Part shown: in pieces, positions 11,380-21,689 of the stretch | Layout: each line of letters starts with the position of its first letter | Position numbering within the stretch: position 1 is the stretch's first letter | DNA from: Whitmania pigra | Taxonomy: Eukaryota > Annelida > Clitellata > Hirudinida > Haemopidae | DNA length: 64,000 nucleotides | Direction of reading: 5' to 3' | NCBI GenBank assembly: GCA_021613335.1 | Contig: JAJTWR010000032.1 | Span: 1,191,001-1,255,000, forward strand | Translations under genes and position numbers: made by a program | Notes under the pieces: model-generated | What the model was told of the DNA's origin: nothing | The model's input: the letters and a program-made list of their open reading frames with translations, nothing else | The model's database searches: none

Positions 11380-12235
11380 AATGATTTTTCTCTTGACAGA
11401 GTGTCATGTATTAGATATTTGGGAGTTTTTATTGATGAAAACTTATTTTGGATCAAACATATCTCTTACGTTCAAAATCATGTTTCTAAGAGCATTGTTG
11501 TAATTTCTAGAAATCGGCCATTTATTGACACAAAAGTTGATCTTCTGTTATAATTTTCTCTTATTAACCCTTATCTAACTTACTGCACTATAATATGGGC
11601 ATTTACTTATAACACACATTTACATCAATTGAATGTATTGCAAAAACGGATTGTGCGAAATGTTTTCTAATTATTGCCCTCATCATCAACTGCCTCTGTC
11701 TTTTCTAACAACAGTCTGTTCAATATATCACGAATTTGTAATTTACAAATTGCTCTTTTCATGTTTTCATATGATTTCAATTCTCTTCCAAAAATATTCT
11801 CTGTTTTTTTTTCAAATCAAGCACTAACTACAACAATCCTTCACACGTTCTATGTATGCAAACGAATATAGTCCGTTTTTTTTCCAAAATCCACATTTAA
11901 ATTATTCTTAATTCAATGTTGTGGCCCAAGACTTTACTCCTCCATATCTTCATCTATTAAGGATCTAACTCATTTAAACACATGCCCTTTCAATGATTAA
12001 AAATTACTTTATTTACTATTCGAAATGTCGTGCAAACAATATTGAATGAGTGAAAGTGTATAGCTTATGATTTTATATATATAACTACCTTCAGGGTCAG
12101 TCTGACAGCGGAAGCGTGTCCTTTCTTAAGGCTGGCTCTTTTGGTTTATTTGAATTTATTTGCTTTCGATTTTTGTTTTTTTCTGTATATACAACGGCTT
12201 GATTGTTTGGTTTAATAAACTCATAAACAAAAAAA
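11380..12235 (+). mobile_element. LINE C-terminal fragment
   Basis: The plus strand reads R-Y-L-G-V-F-I-D-E-N-L-F-W-I-K-H-I-S, then L-I-N-P-Y-L-T-Y-C-T-I-I-W-A and L-N-V-L-Q-K-R-I-V-R. This is the classic C-terminal region of a CR1/jockey-group LINE polymerase. Stops and frameshifts interrupt it. The stretch after about 11880 is probably the 3' UTR, ending in a TTTAATAAACTC-like segment near 12220. Confidence 0.75.
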
Positions 12236-12240
12236 AATAA

Positions 12241-13151
12241 TATGAATTATTGTAATAATAATGGTGATGATGATGATGTTAATAACAACAGCAGCAACAA
12301 CAACAACAATAATGAACTTTTCCATCGGTGTGACTGGTGACATTAAATTGTCAGTCAATTACATGGACTTTTTCGAGGATTTGATTCTTTTATCCTTCAC
12401 GGATATTGGAATGAAAAGGCTTCTGAAATAAGTTGAGGGATCTTTGGCAAAAGTATTAAGCGAATATCGGCAATGGTGGGGCAGACCAAGACTAATGAGG
12501 ATGATTGATACGTTGTAAGATAACAACGCAATTCTCTGCAAATACAGAAAGTTCGGAAAAGTATAAGGACCCGCAGCCAAGAAACAACTGAAATACGAAA
12601 CTGCGGCAAGTTTGTTTGATGGATATAGGCTTCAATCGTTTTCCCAAGAATTCCCCTAATTAGTGATTGGATAATGGACGGTCAATTCAGGATGCCCCCA
12701 AGCAAATACATACAATGTATTATAGTCAGGGATGCCGTCCTCCTGGCAAATCTTAGGATTTCAAGGTACCATCCAGAGATGAATACTAATACCAGAGATT
12801 TTAAATATTCGTTGAGGTTTGTATCGTCTGTGATCGAGCTTAAACATTTGTTTGGCTGAGAAAATAAGCATAAAAAACAAAATGTAAATAAATAATAATA
12901 ACAATAAAAAAATTGTTATAACAACATCAACATTTCTTTATCATTTTGTTAGATTAGATAAAGTTCACGATACATACTGGACGCTTCAGTCTTTACATTA
13001 ACAATACTCACAATCAATTACAATTCCAGCAATTTCATTGGAGCAATTTCATTATTAAGGCGTAGTTCTACTTTTGAAGCCCGTAACACCATGGGGACCA
13101 AATTCTTTAACATATTTAAGTAGCCATTGCATGCCATGTGGCTATAAATAT
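12241..13151. other. Microsatellite then intergenic DNA
   Basis: A short mixed repeat (GAT)n/(AAC)n lies at 12260-12312. The rest, to the LTR element, shows no convincing gene. A broken plus-strand frame near 12440-12560 (R-Q-W-W-G-R-P-R-L-M) is too weak to assign. Confidence 0.5.
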
Positions 13152-13428
13152 TGAAATAACCTGGGGTCCGGGAACTAGTAAGTTTTAGAGTAAGTTTATT
13201 AAGCAAGTATTCAGTTAACTGAACTGAATAATCAAAGGTAAATGCGCCAAGGATATGAAGAGCTTTAGAACTGAAAGTTGTACTGAGATGTTGTTGGCCT
13301 CTTTGTGTGTCATAAAGTAGATACGACTACGTACAAAAAGATAATGAATATTACCCCAAATATAATTACATTTAAATTAATTATTCTCGGCAATATAATT
13401 TTAAAAATTTATTGCCAAGTTTACAACA
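13152..13428 (-). repeat. LTR (3' LTR of copy 1)
   Basis: This 277-bp repeat differs at several sites from its partner at 14856. For example it has an extra G in CCTGGGG and a changed block near 13370. It is therefore older or less homogenised than the other three LTRs. Confidence 0.88.
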
Positions 13429-14734
13429 TTGCACCCTTCTTAAATTTGTTCGTCCCGAACAAGCTGCTCCCCGTGATACTTCGCCTGTCGGCGATGTTTG
13501 CCACCTTCATTTTTACTCTCGGGACACAATCTCTCACATGGTGTTTATGCACTGCCATAATCGTGTCAATGCAAGCCCGTCCTCCTCCGGTATCTACACA
13601 ATAACGCTTGATGAAAAAGATCAGCAAGACGAACAACAGTACTAAAGGCTCGCCCTGAGTCTTCGACGACCTCCGAAGGCCAGAAAGCCCGCCCTTACTG
13701 AGAACTCCACAAATGAACTCCTCAGATATCGATCCAACCTTATCAACCACGTACTCACGACCTCCGAGTACCTCACCGTCAACATCTCCACTCTCAGTTA
13801 CAATGACATCCGTAGCTCCAACCTCCACGACATCCACAGCTGAATCGAATTCGGAAACCCCCAACTCAAGTCGATCGCCACTGCTCTCCAGGTCCATTCC
13901 CTCCACTGATTCCTCAACGCGAGGAAGCTCCACTCTAGTCTCTACCAAAGGCCCTCCCCCAATTATTTCTTCGGTTTTCTCCACAACCGACACCAACGAG
14001 GCAATCGTGCACGGAACTGGTTCATCGGGTACTGACGTGACTTCTTTGGAGTTTGCCAAAATTTCCTTCAGCTCACCGTTGTCCTCATTCCCAACATTTA
14101 TGGGTAGCTCCACTATTGGACTGCCCCCGTCAACCACAAAACTGCCCTCACTCTCCTCAGCACCGTTCTCCTCCCTCAGCTCCTTCCCCGACTCCTCACT
14201 CCATGGAAGAAACACTTTGCTTCCCAAAGTTCCTGCATCCACAATTTCCTCGGTCTCTTTCCCAACCGAAACCAGTGTGGCAATCGGGTGCATCGCTGAA
14301 GTTTTAACTGGCATGTTGCTTCTGGTGCCTGCTGGAGTCTCCTCTGGTTGACAGCTAGTGGCAGCCTTGTCGAAGGAAACCTCAGTTAATTTCTCCTGAA
14401 GCTCCATTTCAGGAATCGAAGATTCTTTGATAGGTTTTCTTGTGGCGCTTTTTAATTTCCTGATTCTAATTTCCTCCTCTGCCAAGAAATTCATCACTCG
14501 CTGCTGTTGCTCGCTTAAGTCGACACCAAGCTTGGCCAACAATTGTATATAGCCATGGTCTTCAAATTCGTATTCGTCCACCTCATAACCATTGTCGATT
14601 ATCCAAGTCTCAAGCCGTTCCATAAGTTCTTCCGTCTTCCCTTTAGGGTCCAACTTTCTTACCCTGAGTTCTCGCCTCAATTCGTAAACATTTAACTCTT
14701 CCAATACCTTGATAGTGAACATTTTTGATCTCAC
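13421..14734 (-). CDS. SAP-domain ORF of LTR element, copy 1
   Basis: The 437-residue ORF is the only coding sequence in the element. Residues about 10-44 (L-E-E-L-N-V-Y-E-L-R-R-E-L, then G-K-T-E-E-L-M-E-R-L) form a SAP helix-extension-helix, a DNA/chromatin-binding fold that is also seen at the start of some Gag proteins. The middle is acidic and Ser/Glu/Val-rich with no known domain. A hydrophobic segment (L-V-L-L-F-V-L-L-I-F-F-I) near residue 365 could be a membrane helix. The final residues overlap the LTR by a few bases. I infer a Gag-like or accessory role. An antisense 212-residue frame over it is a shadow of this biased composition. Confidence 0.7.
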   Translation of the reverse strand: MRSKMFTIKVLEELNVYELRRELRVRKLDPKGKTEELMERLETWIIDNGYEVDEYEFEDHGYIQLLAKLGVDLSEQQQRVMNFLAEEEIRIRKLKSATRKPIKESSIPEMELQEKLTEVSFDKAATSCQPEETPAGTRSNMPVKTSAMHPIATLVSVGKETEEIVDAGTLGSKVFLPWSEESGKELREENGAEESEGSFVVDGGSPIVELPINVGNEDNGELKEILANSKEVTSVPDEPVPCTIASLVSVVEKTEEIIGGGPLVETRVELPRVEESVEGMDLESSGDRLELGVSEFDSAVDVVEVGATDVIVTESGDVDGEVLGGREYVVDKVGSISEEFICGVLSKGGLSGLRRSSKTQGEPLVLLFVLLIFFIKRYCVDTGGGRACIDTIMAVHKHHVRDCVPRVKMKVANIADRRSITGSSLFGTNKFKKGAML

Positions 14735-14855
14735 TCAGCTTATCCTTCGATCTTACTTGCTTTCACCTTAACCGCTCTTAACTTTACCAGATTACGAATC
14801 CCAAAGGTTTCTCGACAATCACAATGGCCCTTGGAAATCCCACTCCTGACACCAA

Positions 14856-15132
14856 TGAAATAACCTGGGTCCGGGAACTAGTAAGTTTTAGAGTAAGTTT
14901 ATTAAGCAAGTATTCAGTTAACTGAACTGAATAATCGAAGGTAAGTGCGACAAGGATATGAAGAACTATAGAACTGAAAGTTGTACTGAGATGTTGTTGG
15001 CCTCTTTGTGTGTCATAAAGTAGATACGACTACGTACAAAAAGATAATGAATATTACCCCAAATATAATTAGACTCAAATCTAATTATTCTCGGCAATAT
15101 AATTTTAAACATTTATTGCCAAGTTTACAACA
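14856..15132 (-). repeat. LTR (5' LTR of copy 1)
   Basis: This 277-bp LTR is nearly identical to the LTRs of copy 2. Its right neighbour starts ATAT, the same four bases as those before 13152. Confidence 0.88.
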
Positions 15133-15159
15133 ATATAATATAGATGATTTTCCCTCAGC

Positions 15160-15426
15160 AACATTCAGCTATGTGTTCTCTGCGAAATTGACATGTTTTG
15201 ACATGTTTTTGACATGTTTTACATTGAATTTATCACCATATATTGTGACCCTCAATGTAATTGTTATCATAATTTCTTAAATTATAAAACTATTGCTCCA
15301 AAACGCTAATGCATGTTTTCAAATAGTTAATTTAACATCAGAATTAACTGGGTTTTTTGCTGCTTAAATTTGAAACAATTTTTGTGAATAATGTTATCAA
15401 CGTTTCTCCAAACTTTTAGAAAATAG
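15160..15426 (+). mobile_element. LINE-associated repeat, left part
   Basis: This stretch matches 33950-34191 (shared TTCTCTGCGAAA, ACATGTTTTGACATG and GGGTTTTTTGCTGCTTAAAT blocks). It is cut off from its continuation at 17408 by the second LTR element. Confidence 0.75.
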
Positions 15427-17407
15427 TGAAATAACCTGGGTCCGGGAACTAGTAAGTTTTAGAGTAAGTTTATTAAGCAAGTATTCAGTTAACTGAACTG
15501 AATAATCGAAGGTAAGTGCGCCAAGGATATGAAGAACTATAGAACTGAAAGTTGTACTGAGATGTTGTTGGCCTCTTTGTCTGTCATAAAGTAGATACGA
15601 CTACGTACAAAAAGATAATGAATATTACCCCAAATATAATTAGACTCAAATCTAATTATTCTCGGCAATATAATTTTAAACATTTATTACCAAGTTTACA
15701 ACATTGCACACTTCTTAAATTTGTTCGTCCCGAACAAGCTGCTCCCCGTGATACTTCGCCTGTCGGCGATGTTTGCCACCTTCATTTTTACTCTCGGGAC
15801 ACAATCTCTCACATGGTGTTTATGCACTGCCATAATCGTGTCAATGCAAGCCCGTCCTCCTCCGGTATCTACACAATAACGCTTGATGAAAAAGATCAGC
15901 AAGACGAACAACAGTACTAAAGGCTCGCCCTGAGTCTTCGACGACCTCCGAAGGCCAGAAAGCCCGCCCTTACTGAGAACTCCACAAATGAACTCCTCAG
16001 ATATCGATCCAACCTTATCAACCACGTACTCAAGACCGCCGAGTACCTTACCGTCAACATCTCCACTCTCAGTTACAATGACATCCGTAGCTCCAACCTC
16101 CACGACATCCACAGCTGAATCGAATTCGGAAACCCCCAACTCAAGTCGATCGCCACTGCTCTCCAGGTCCATTCCCTCCACTGATTCCTCAACGCGAGGA
16201 GGCTCCACTCTAGTCTCTACCAAAGGCCCTCCCCCAATTATTTCTTCGGTTTTCTCCACAACCGACACCAACGAGGCAATCGTGCACGGAACTGGTTCAT
16301 CGGGTACTGACGTGACTTCTTTGGAGTTTGCCAAAATTTCCTTCAGCTCACCGTTGTCCTCATTCCCAACATTTATGGGTAGCTCCACTATTGGACTGCC
16401 CCCGTCAACCACAAAACTGCCCTCACTCTCCTCAGCACCGTTCTCCTCCCTCAGCTCCTTCCCCGACTCCTCACTCCATGGAAGAAACACTTTGCTTCCC
16501 AAAGTTCCTGCATCCACAATTTTCTCGGTCTCTTTCCCAACCGAAACCAGTGTGGCAATCGGGTGCATCGCTGAAGTTTTAACTGGCATGTTGCTTCTGG
16601 TGCCTGCTGGAGTCTCCTCTGGTTGACAGCTAGTGGCAGCCTTGTCGAAGGAAACCTCAGTTAATTTCTCCTGAAACTCCATTTCAGGAATCGAAGATTC
16701 TTTGATAGGTTTTCTTGTGGCGCTTTTTAATTTCCTGATTCTAATTTCCTCCTCTGCCAAGAAATTCATCACTCGCTGCTGTTGCTCGCTTAAGTCGGCA
16801 CCAAGCTTGGCCAACAATTGTATATAGCCATGGTCTTCAAATTCGTATTCGTCCACCTCATAACCATTGTCGATTATCCAAGTCTCAAGCCGTTCCATAA
16901 GTTCTTCCGTCTTCCCTTTAGGGTCCAACTTTCTTACCCTGAGTTCTCGCCTCAATTCGTAAACATTTAACTCTTCCAATACCTTGATAGTGAACATTTT
17001 TGATCTCACTCAGCTTATCCTTCGATCTTACTTGCTTTCACCTTAACCGCTCTTAACTTTACCAGATTACGAATCCCAAAGGTTTCTCGACAATCACAAT
17101 GGCCCTTGGAAATCCCACTCCTGACACCAATGAAATAACCTGGGTCCGGGAACTAGTAAGTTTTAGAGTAAGTTTATTAAGCAAGTATTCAGTTAACTGA
17201 ACTGAATAATCGAAGGTAAGTGCGACAAGGATATGAAGAACTATAGAACTGAAAGTTGTACTGAGATGTTGTTGGCCTCTTTGTGTGTCATAAAGTAGAT
17301 ACGACTACGTACAAAAAGATAATGAATATTACCCCAAATATAATTAGACTCAAATCTAATTATTCTCGGCAATATAATTTTAAACATTTATTGCCAAGTT
17401 TACAACA
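15427..17407 (-). mobile_element. Compact LTR retrotransposon copy 2 (1981 bp)
   Basis: It has the same length and structure as copy 1: LTRs at 15427-15703 and 17131-17407, and a primer-binding site at 17112-17129. It is flanked on both sides by ATAG, a 4-bp target duplication. The paralogous repeat at 34188-34191 shows a single ATAG with no insertion, which is the empty site. Only about 295 bp separate the two copies. Confidence 0.92.
15696..17009 (-). CDS. SAP-domain ORF of LTR element, copy 2
   Basis: The 437-residue ORF is almost the same as the one at 13421-14734, with only scattered substitutions (for example Val to Ala in the segment after the SAP domain, and Leu to Pro in an acidic stretch). 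The SAP domain and the hydrophobic segment are unchanged. That both copies keep an open frame of equal length suggests either recent insertion or selection on the protein. Confidence 0.7.
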   Translation of the reverse strand: MRSKMFTIKVLEELNVYELRRELRVRKLDPKGKTEELMERLETWIIDNGYEVDEYEFEDHGYIQLLAKLGADLSEQQQRVMNFLAEEEIRIRKLKSATRKPIKESSIPEMEFQEKLTEVSFDKAATSCQPEETPAGTRSNMPVKTSAMHPIATLVSVGKETEKIVDAGTLGSKVFLPWSEESGKELREENGAEESEGSFVVDGGSPIVELPINVGNEDNGELKEILANSKEVTSVPDEPVPCTIASLVSVVEKTEEIIGGGPLVETRVEPPRVEESVEGMDLESSGDRLELGVSEFDSAVDVVEVGATDVIVTESGDVDGKVLGGLEYVVDKVGSISEEFICGVLSKGGLSGLRRSSKTQGEPLVLLFVLLIFFIKRYCVDTGGGRACIDTIMAVHKHHVRDCVPRVKMKVANIADRRSITGSSLFGTNKFKKCAML

Positions 17408-18210
17408 ATAGTTTGCTTTACGAAGCGCTTTTGGTCGATGCTGTGATTTGTGAAAGACACGCTGATAAAAAAGATTTCTAATGCGGCGGCATGAAAAAAA
17501 TCATAAATTTCAGCAGTAAAATAAATTTTGTGCATCCAAAGAAATTTAAATTGTAGATTAAAATAGTGATGGTCATGTTTGAGCTTGCTGATCACCAATA
17601 GTTCTATTGTTTTATGTATTTTTCATTTGTTGGGCATATTTGATTGAACATATCGAATATGTGCAGAAAAGATTTACCAAATCCATTGCAGCAGTTCGAA
17701 ACCACTATCTCATCCGTCTCAAACTTCTCGGACTCTTCAACGACGGCGCATTATTTTAGAACCTTTTGAAATGCATTAAATTTTCTTATTAACACATGAC
17801 ACGTGGTCCTATCTTAAAACTACACTCAGACATATGCACAATGGCCCCACAAAATTCTCATTTATTAATCGTTTTATAAAAATCTGGAACTCGCTTCCCG
17901 AAGAGAGGTCAGCTAGTACTTTTTCACGTTTAAAAATTTTAGTTTCGCATGACTTCAATCGCTTTTTAATTATTGTTGAACTTTTAGTTCGAGAAAATCG
18001 ATGATTTGCTTTACTGTTATATTTCTTTTGTTTCATTTTCGCTCGTCGTTGCTTTCCCACAAATGTTTCCCTCTACTTTCGTAAATGCTTTCCAAATGAA
18101 ACGCATCAAAAATTAAAAATAACGAATAACATAATTATAAAACTCCTATGAAGTATTAAAAATAAGTTTAACAGTAAACTGCTTCTACACTATTCCAGAA
18201 TATAATAGAT
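17408..18210 (+). mobile_element. LINE 3' region, copy X1
   Basis: The plus strand reads E-H-I-E-Y-V-Q-K-R-F-T-K-S-I, L-I-R-L-K-L-L-G-L, then F-I-N-R-F-I-K-I-W-N-S-L-P-E-E, the C-terminal part of a non-LTR reverse transcriptase. Frame breaks are present. Related copies lie at 28526, 33950 and 43625. It continues the repeat that starts at 15160. Confidence 0.75.
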
Positions 18211-18217
18211 ATAGTAA

Positions 18218-18255
18218 AAGATAATAATGATAATGATAATAATAATGATAATAAT

Positions 18256-18300
<45 letters not shown>

Positions 18301-18830
18301 TAAAAATAATAATAATAATAATAATAAGTTATATCTTATAAGTTATCTTTATTATATTTATCTTTATTTTAATATAATTAATTATATTAATTATAATATT
18401 ATATATAAATATATAATATAATATTATGTAATATAATATAAATAAAATAATATAATATAATATTTTATTATTATTATTTACTATTATTACTATTAATAAT
18501 ATTACTATTACTATTATTAATTAATATTATAATATAATATAATATTATTATAATAATATACCTTGATAGTGATTATTATTATAATAATATTATATTATAT
18601 TAATAATAATTAATAATATTATTATAAAATTATTGTACTAATAATAACTAATATTAATTATTATATTATAATATTATTATAAATATATATTAATATTATA
18701 TTAATTATAATTATTATAATATTAATATTAAATTATTATAATATTTTATTATTTTATTATAATAATATTAATATTAAGAACAATAATTTTATAATAATAT
18801 TATTAATAATAATTGAAATTATTGGTGTAT
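18218..18830. repeat. (TAA)n microsatellite and AT-only tract
   Basis: A TAA/AAT repeat (18218-18330) passes into about 480 bp of nearly pure A/T with many short palindromes of ATTATAAT type. It has no coding content. Confidence 0.95.
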
Positions 18831-19491
18831 TTATGTAGCATCATCGGCACTATTGTGGCAACCTTTAAGCGTCGTTCAGAGGAACCCAAAATTCTAAAGT
18901 TTAGACTTTAAACCTTATTTAATATGTTTATTCACGAAAAAACATTCAATGTTCAAAAAAAGCTCAATGTGTGAATGTTTTTCAACAAAGCCACATTAAA
19001 TATATTGAGAAATATACGGTGCAAAAGAAGCGGAGTGTCCTCCCCCTCAAAATGTTTTGTTTGTAAATACTAAAAAAACATCCTAAAGAATCAGATTCGG
19101 ACAACACGACACCGTAAACAATGAAAGAAAATGTTTTCTTAGAACTGGAAAGCAGATGAGTTTCTAATTGGATTTAATAGTAAATGCCTGTTTTTAACAA
19201 AGCATAACCAGATATTATGATTTCATGTTTCACTGAACAAAGCATATTGTCTGCATTAATTTTATCCAAGCAATGAACAAAATCATGACCAAACAAACTT
19301 TATACAAGTTATTTCATAGTTGAAATAAGTTTCATAAATCAAGTATAGAATACAACATATTTTAATTTTGTCATATGCGTAGCAGATTTGAACTTATTGA
19401 CTCGATTATAATCATTACAGAAATCTGTTTCAAAGACAAAGTTAAACTAATAATTAGAAAGTTTTATTCCATTCGAATTGAGTTAAAATTC

Positions 19492-20753
19492 TCAAATCAA
19501 GTCCAATTCGCAGAGGACGCACTGAAATCCAGAGCAACGGACATCATCTATTCCGATACTGTACACTAATATCACACAATAAATTATGCCATCTTCAGGA
19601 GAATTTGGTTCTCCAGAATTCCAAGGAGCTGTAGATTCCAATGGCATTGCGATACCTGGAAAAGGATTCCACAGGAATGGCTGTCGTTTACCGTTAATGT
19701 ACGAATTGATTCCGGCTGTCCAAAAAAGGTACCGGTCTTGATATACTGGCAGAACTGCCAAGATATTTTTGCGACTTATTTTTAACTTGTTTAATTATTT
19801 ATTATAAAAGATTCATGTGTTTTTTAAAATGCTCATTTATGTATTGCAACATAAAAAAGTAAAAAAAATAAATACAAAGTATAATGCTTTACTCTCTGCT
19901 TTGATGTAAAGAAAAAACAGTTGTGCATCATTATTGAGATTCAAAATAACAGGATGACAGCTAGGATTCAGTGCATTGCATGCTGTTCTGGCCATGGACC
20001 AATTCCAATTGCCAATAAGGGTTTCGACACACTTGTTGCCTTCAACTAAATATGTAAATCCTTTTGGACAATCTGTTGATAAATCAGCTAAAATACATTA
20101 ATATTAATCATTTTATTTAACTAATTCAAGGTACCCTATGTCAATTAATTTTTTTTAAATTTATTCAATTCTGATCTTATTTATTTCACCAAAAATACTT
20201 TGTCATGCCTAAGGGCTAAATGTGAAGTTGTGTCTAAAAACCAAAACCAAAAATCCAAAAAAGGTACAGGTCTGGATATATTAGTAAAACTCCAATTGAT
20301 TGGAGATATTTGCAATAAATATTTGAATACATTTCGTAAATTGAGGTTTTTAAGTAATGTTGGAATAAACAGAACTCATGCTTACATGATGTAATGAACA
20401 TGAACAACTACATACAATTGAGACATTTTTGAAATCAATTAAGATTTAAAACTAACCCGTTATTGATTGGTAACCTATGCATTCTTTACTGGGGAAGCTA
20501 ATGTAATCCTACCGAATGACATCTTGATAAACAGAACATTTTCTCTCCGCCAAGAGATACTTGAAACTCCTGCACTTGTCCCTAAGCATAATTTGACAGA
20601 ATGAGAAGCCTTCGATGATAGATCTAGTCGAAGTTTCATAAACAACTGAGTTTTTGAATATGTTCCCTTTTGAATTTGAAAGTACGTTTCGTATGATGAT
20701 TGATATATCACTGATACAATTAACATCATTCTTATAACGCTTATCAACCTCAT
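19492..20753 (-). pseudogene. PAN + C-type lectin gene, broken copy
   Basis: Three exons correspond to those of the gene at 36020-37271: exon 1 20457-20753, exon 2 19893-20072, exon 3 19492-19754. Splice sites are kept and exon 2 has the same length (180 nt). Exon 1 lacks 19 nt at about 20643, which removes the first PAN cysteine and shifts the frame. It also has TAG in place of a Tyr codon in D-V-I-R-Y-D (20509-20511). Exon 3 still encodes the lectin core with an E-P-N triplet. The gene is therefore dead unless an unseen start rescues it. Confidence 0.85.
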
Positions 20754-21339
20754 TATGTATTTTTTTAACAAATTGAACTTTGGTGTTTACTGAATGAAGC
20801 AGGAGAATAATTTTAAAGTATTTGTACTTCAACTCAACACTGTTAAAATACCATTACTGGAATGATTGGCTGAAATAAATAAAAATCAATTGCGCGAATA
20901 TGCAAGCTACGTATATTCACGGCACTTTTCTTTTAAAGGATGACTACTACATACAGCGTACACAAACTATCAATAACAAACTAAATAAGAAATTTCTTAC
21001 AAATATCCTATTTATGTAATGTGTAATATTTACCACAAAACCCTACTTTGAAATTCATGGAATGTCCGACTGATCAAAAGAATCGATTTACTAACAAAAA
21101 TATTCAAAGTCATTAGATAATATTCTACAGAGTAACCACAACAATTGAATAGAATGAAAATGCATATTTTATAATAACTACAAAATTACACTGCAATTGC
21201 CAAATAAAATTTCCATTGCCTTGCATAGATATAATTGAGATTTCTGAATTTTATAATTTTATAACTTGTTGGAATGTTCAGTTGAATGATGATTTGAGTT
21301 ACACAATAGGATTTGTTAGTGGTTTTTTGTTTGGATTTT

Positions 21340-21630
21340 AAACAACGGAGATTGTTGGGCAATGTAATTGAAGCAATTATCTTAACGGGAAAAGGAGAAG
21401 GATTAACAGTTTCTATTTCCACGGATACCCCTTTTAAGTTCAAGAGATTTCAATTTCCAGTAAGACTTTCATTCTCGATAACTGTAAACAAATCACAAGG
21501 GCAATCTATTAAATATTGTGGAGTGGACTTAAGATCTCACGGTTCACCCAAATATTTATTTATTCTTGCTCCAGGGGACAAACTAAAAATGTTGTTTATA
21601 ACCAAGTATTGCGTTAATTCATATTATTAA
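21340..21630 (+). mobile_element. Helitron helicase C-terminal fragment
   Basis: The frame reads L-L-G-N-V-I-E-A-I-I-L-T-G-K-G-E-G, then F-K-F-K-R-F-Q-F-P-V-R-L-S-F-S-I-T, then V-N-K-S-Q-G-Q-S. This is the conserved end of Pif1-type helicases of Helitrons. The S-H-G-Q-L-Y-V-A segment has been lost by a small deletion, which can be seen by comparison with 46606-46920. A short hairpin, ATTACC...GGTAAT, lies at about 21674-21695. Confidence 0.8.
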
Positions 21631-21689
21631 AAAGGTTTCATACTATACCTGAAGTTTATTCATTTGCAAATCTATTACCGGGCAAAAGA

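Larger units (their letters stand above)
13152..15132 (-). mobile_element. Compact LTR retrotransposon copy 1 (1981 bp)
   Basis: The two direct repeats of 277 bp (13152-13428 and 14856-15132) start TG and end CA, and 4-bp flanks ATAT lie on both sides. Read on the minus strand, the 5' LTR is followed after one base by a primer-binding site at 14837-14854, TGGTGTCAGGAGTGGGAT, complementary to a tRNA 3' end with CCA (leucine type likely). A purine-rich AAGAAGGGTG precedes the 3' LTR. Only one ORF lies inside and no reverse transcriptase, protease or integrase is present, so the element is non-autonomous. Confidence 0.88.

Noticed and set aside
12440..12860. Possible Harbinger-type transposase or small gene (R-Q-W-W-G-R-P-R)
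   Set aside because: Only a few residues fit, with stops on both sides; nothing supports a family call.
13713..14351. 212-codon plus-strand ORF rich in Ser/Thr/Pro (and its copy at 15988)
   Set aside because: It is antisense to the SAP-domain ORF, has no domain, and its length is explained by the biased composition of that ORF.
14837..14854. tRNA gene fragment
   Set aside because: Only the 18 bases complementary to a tRNA 3' end are present, directly beside the LTR, so it is a primer-binding site.
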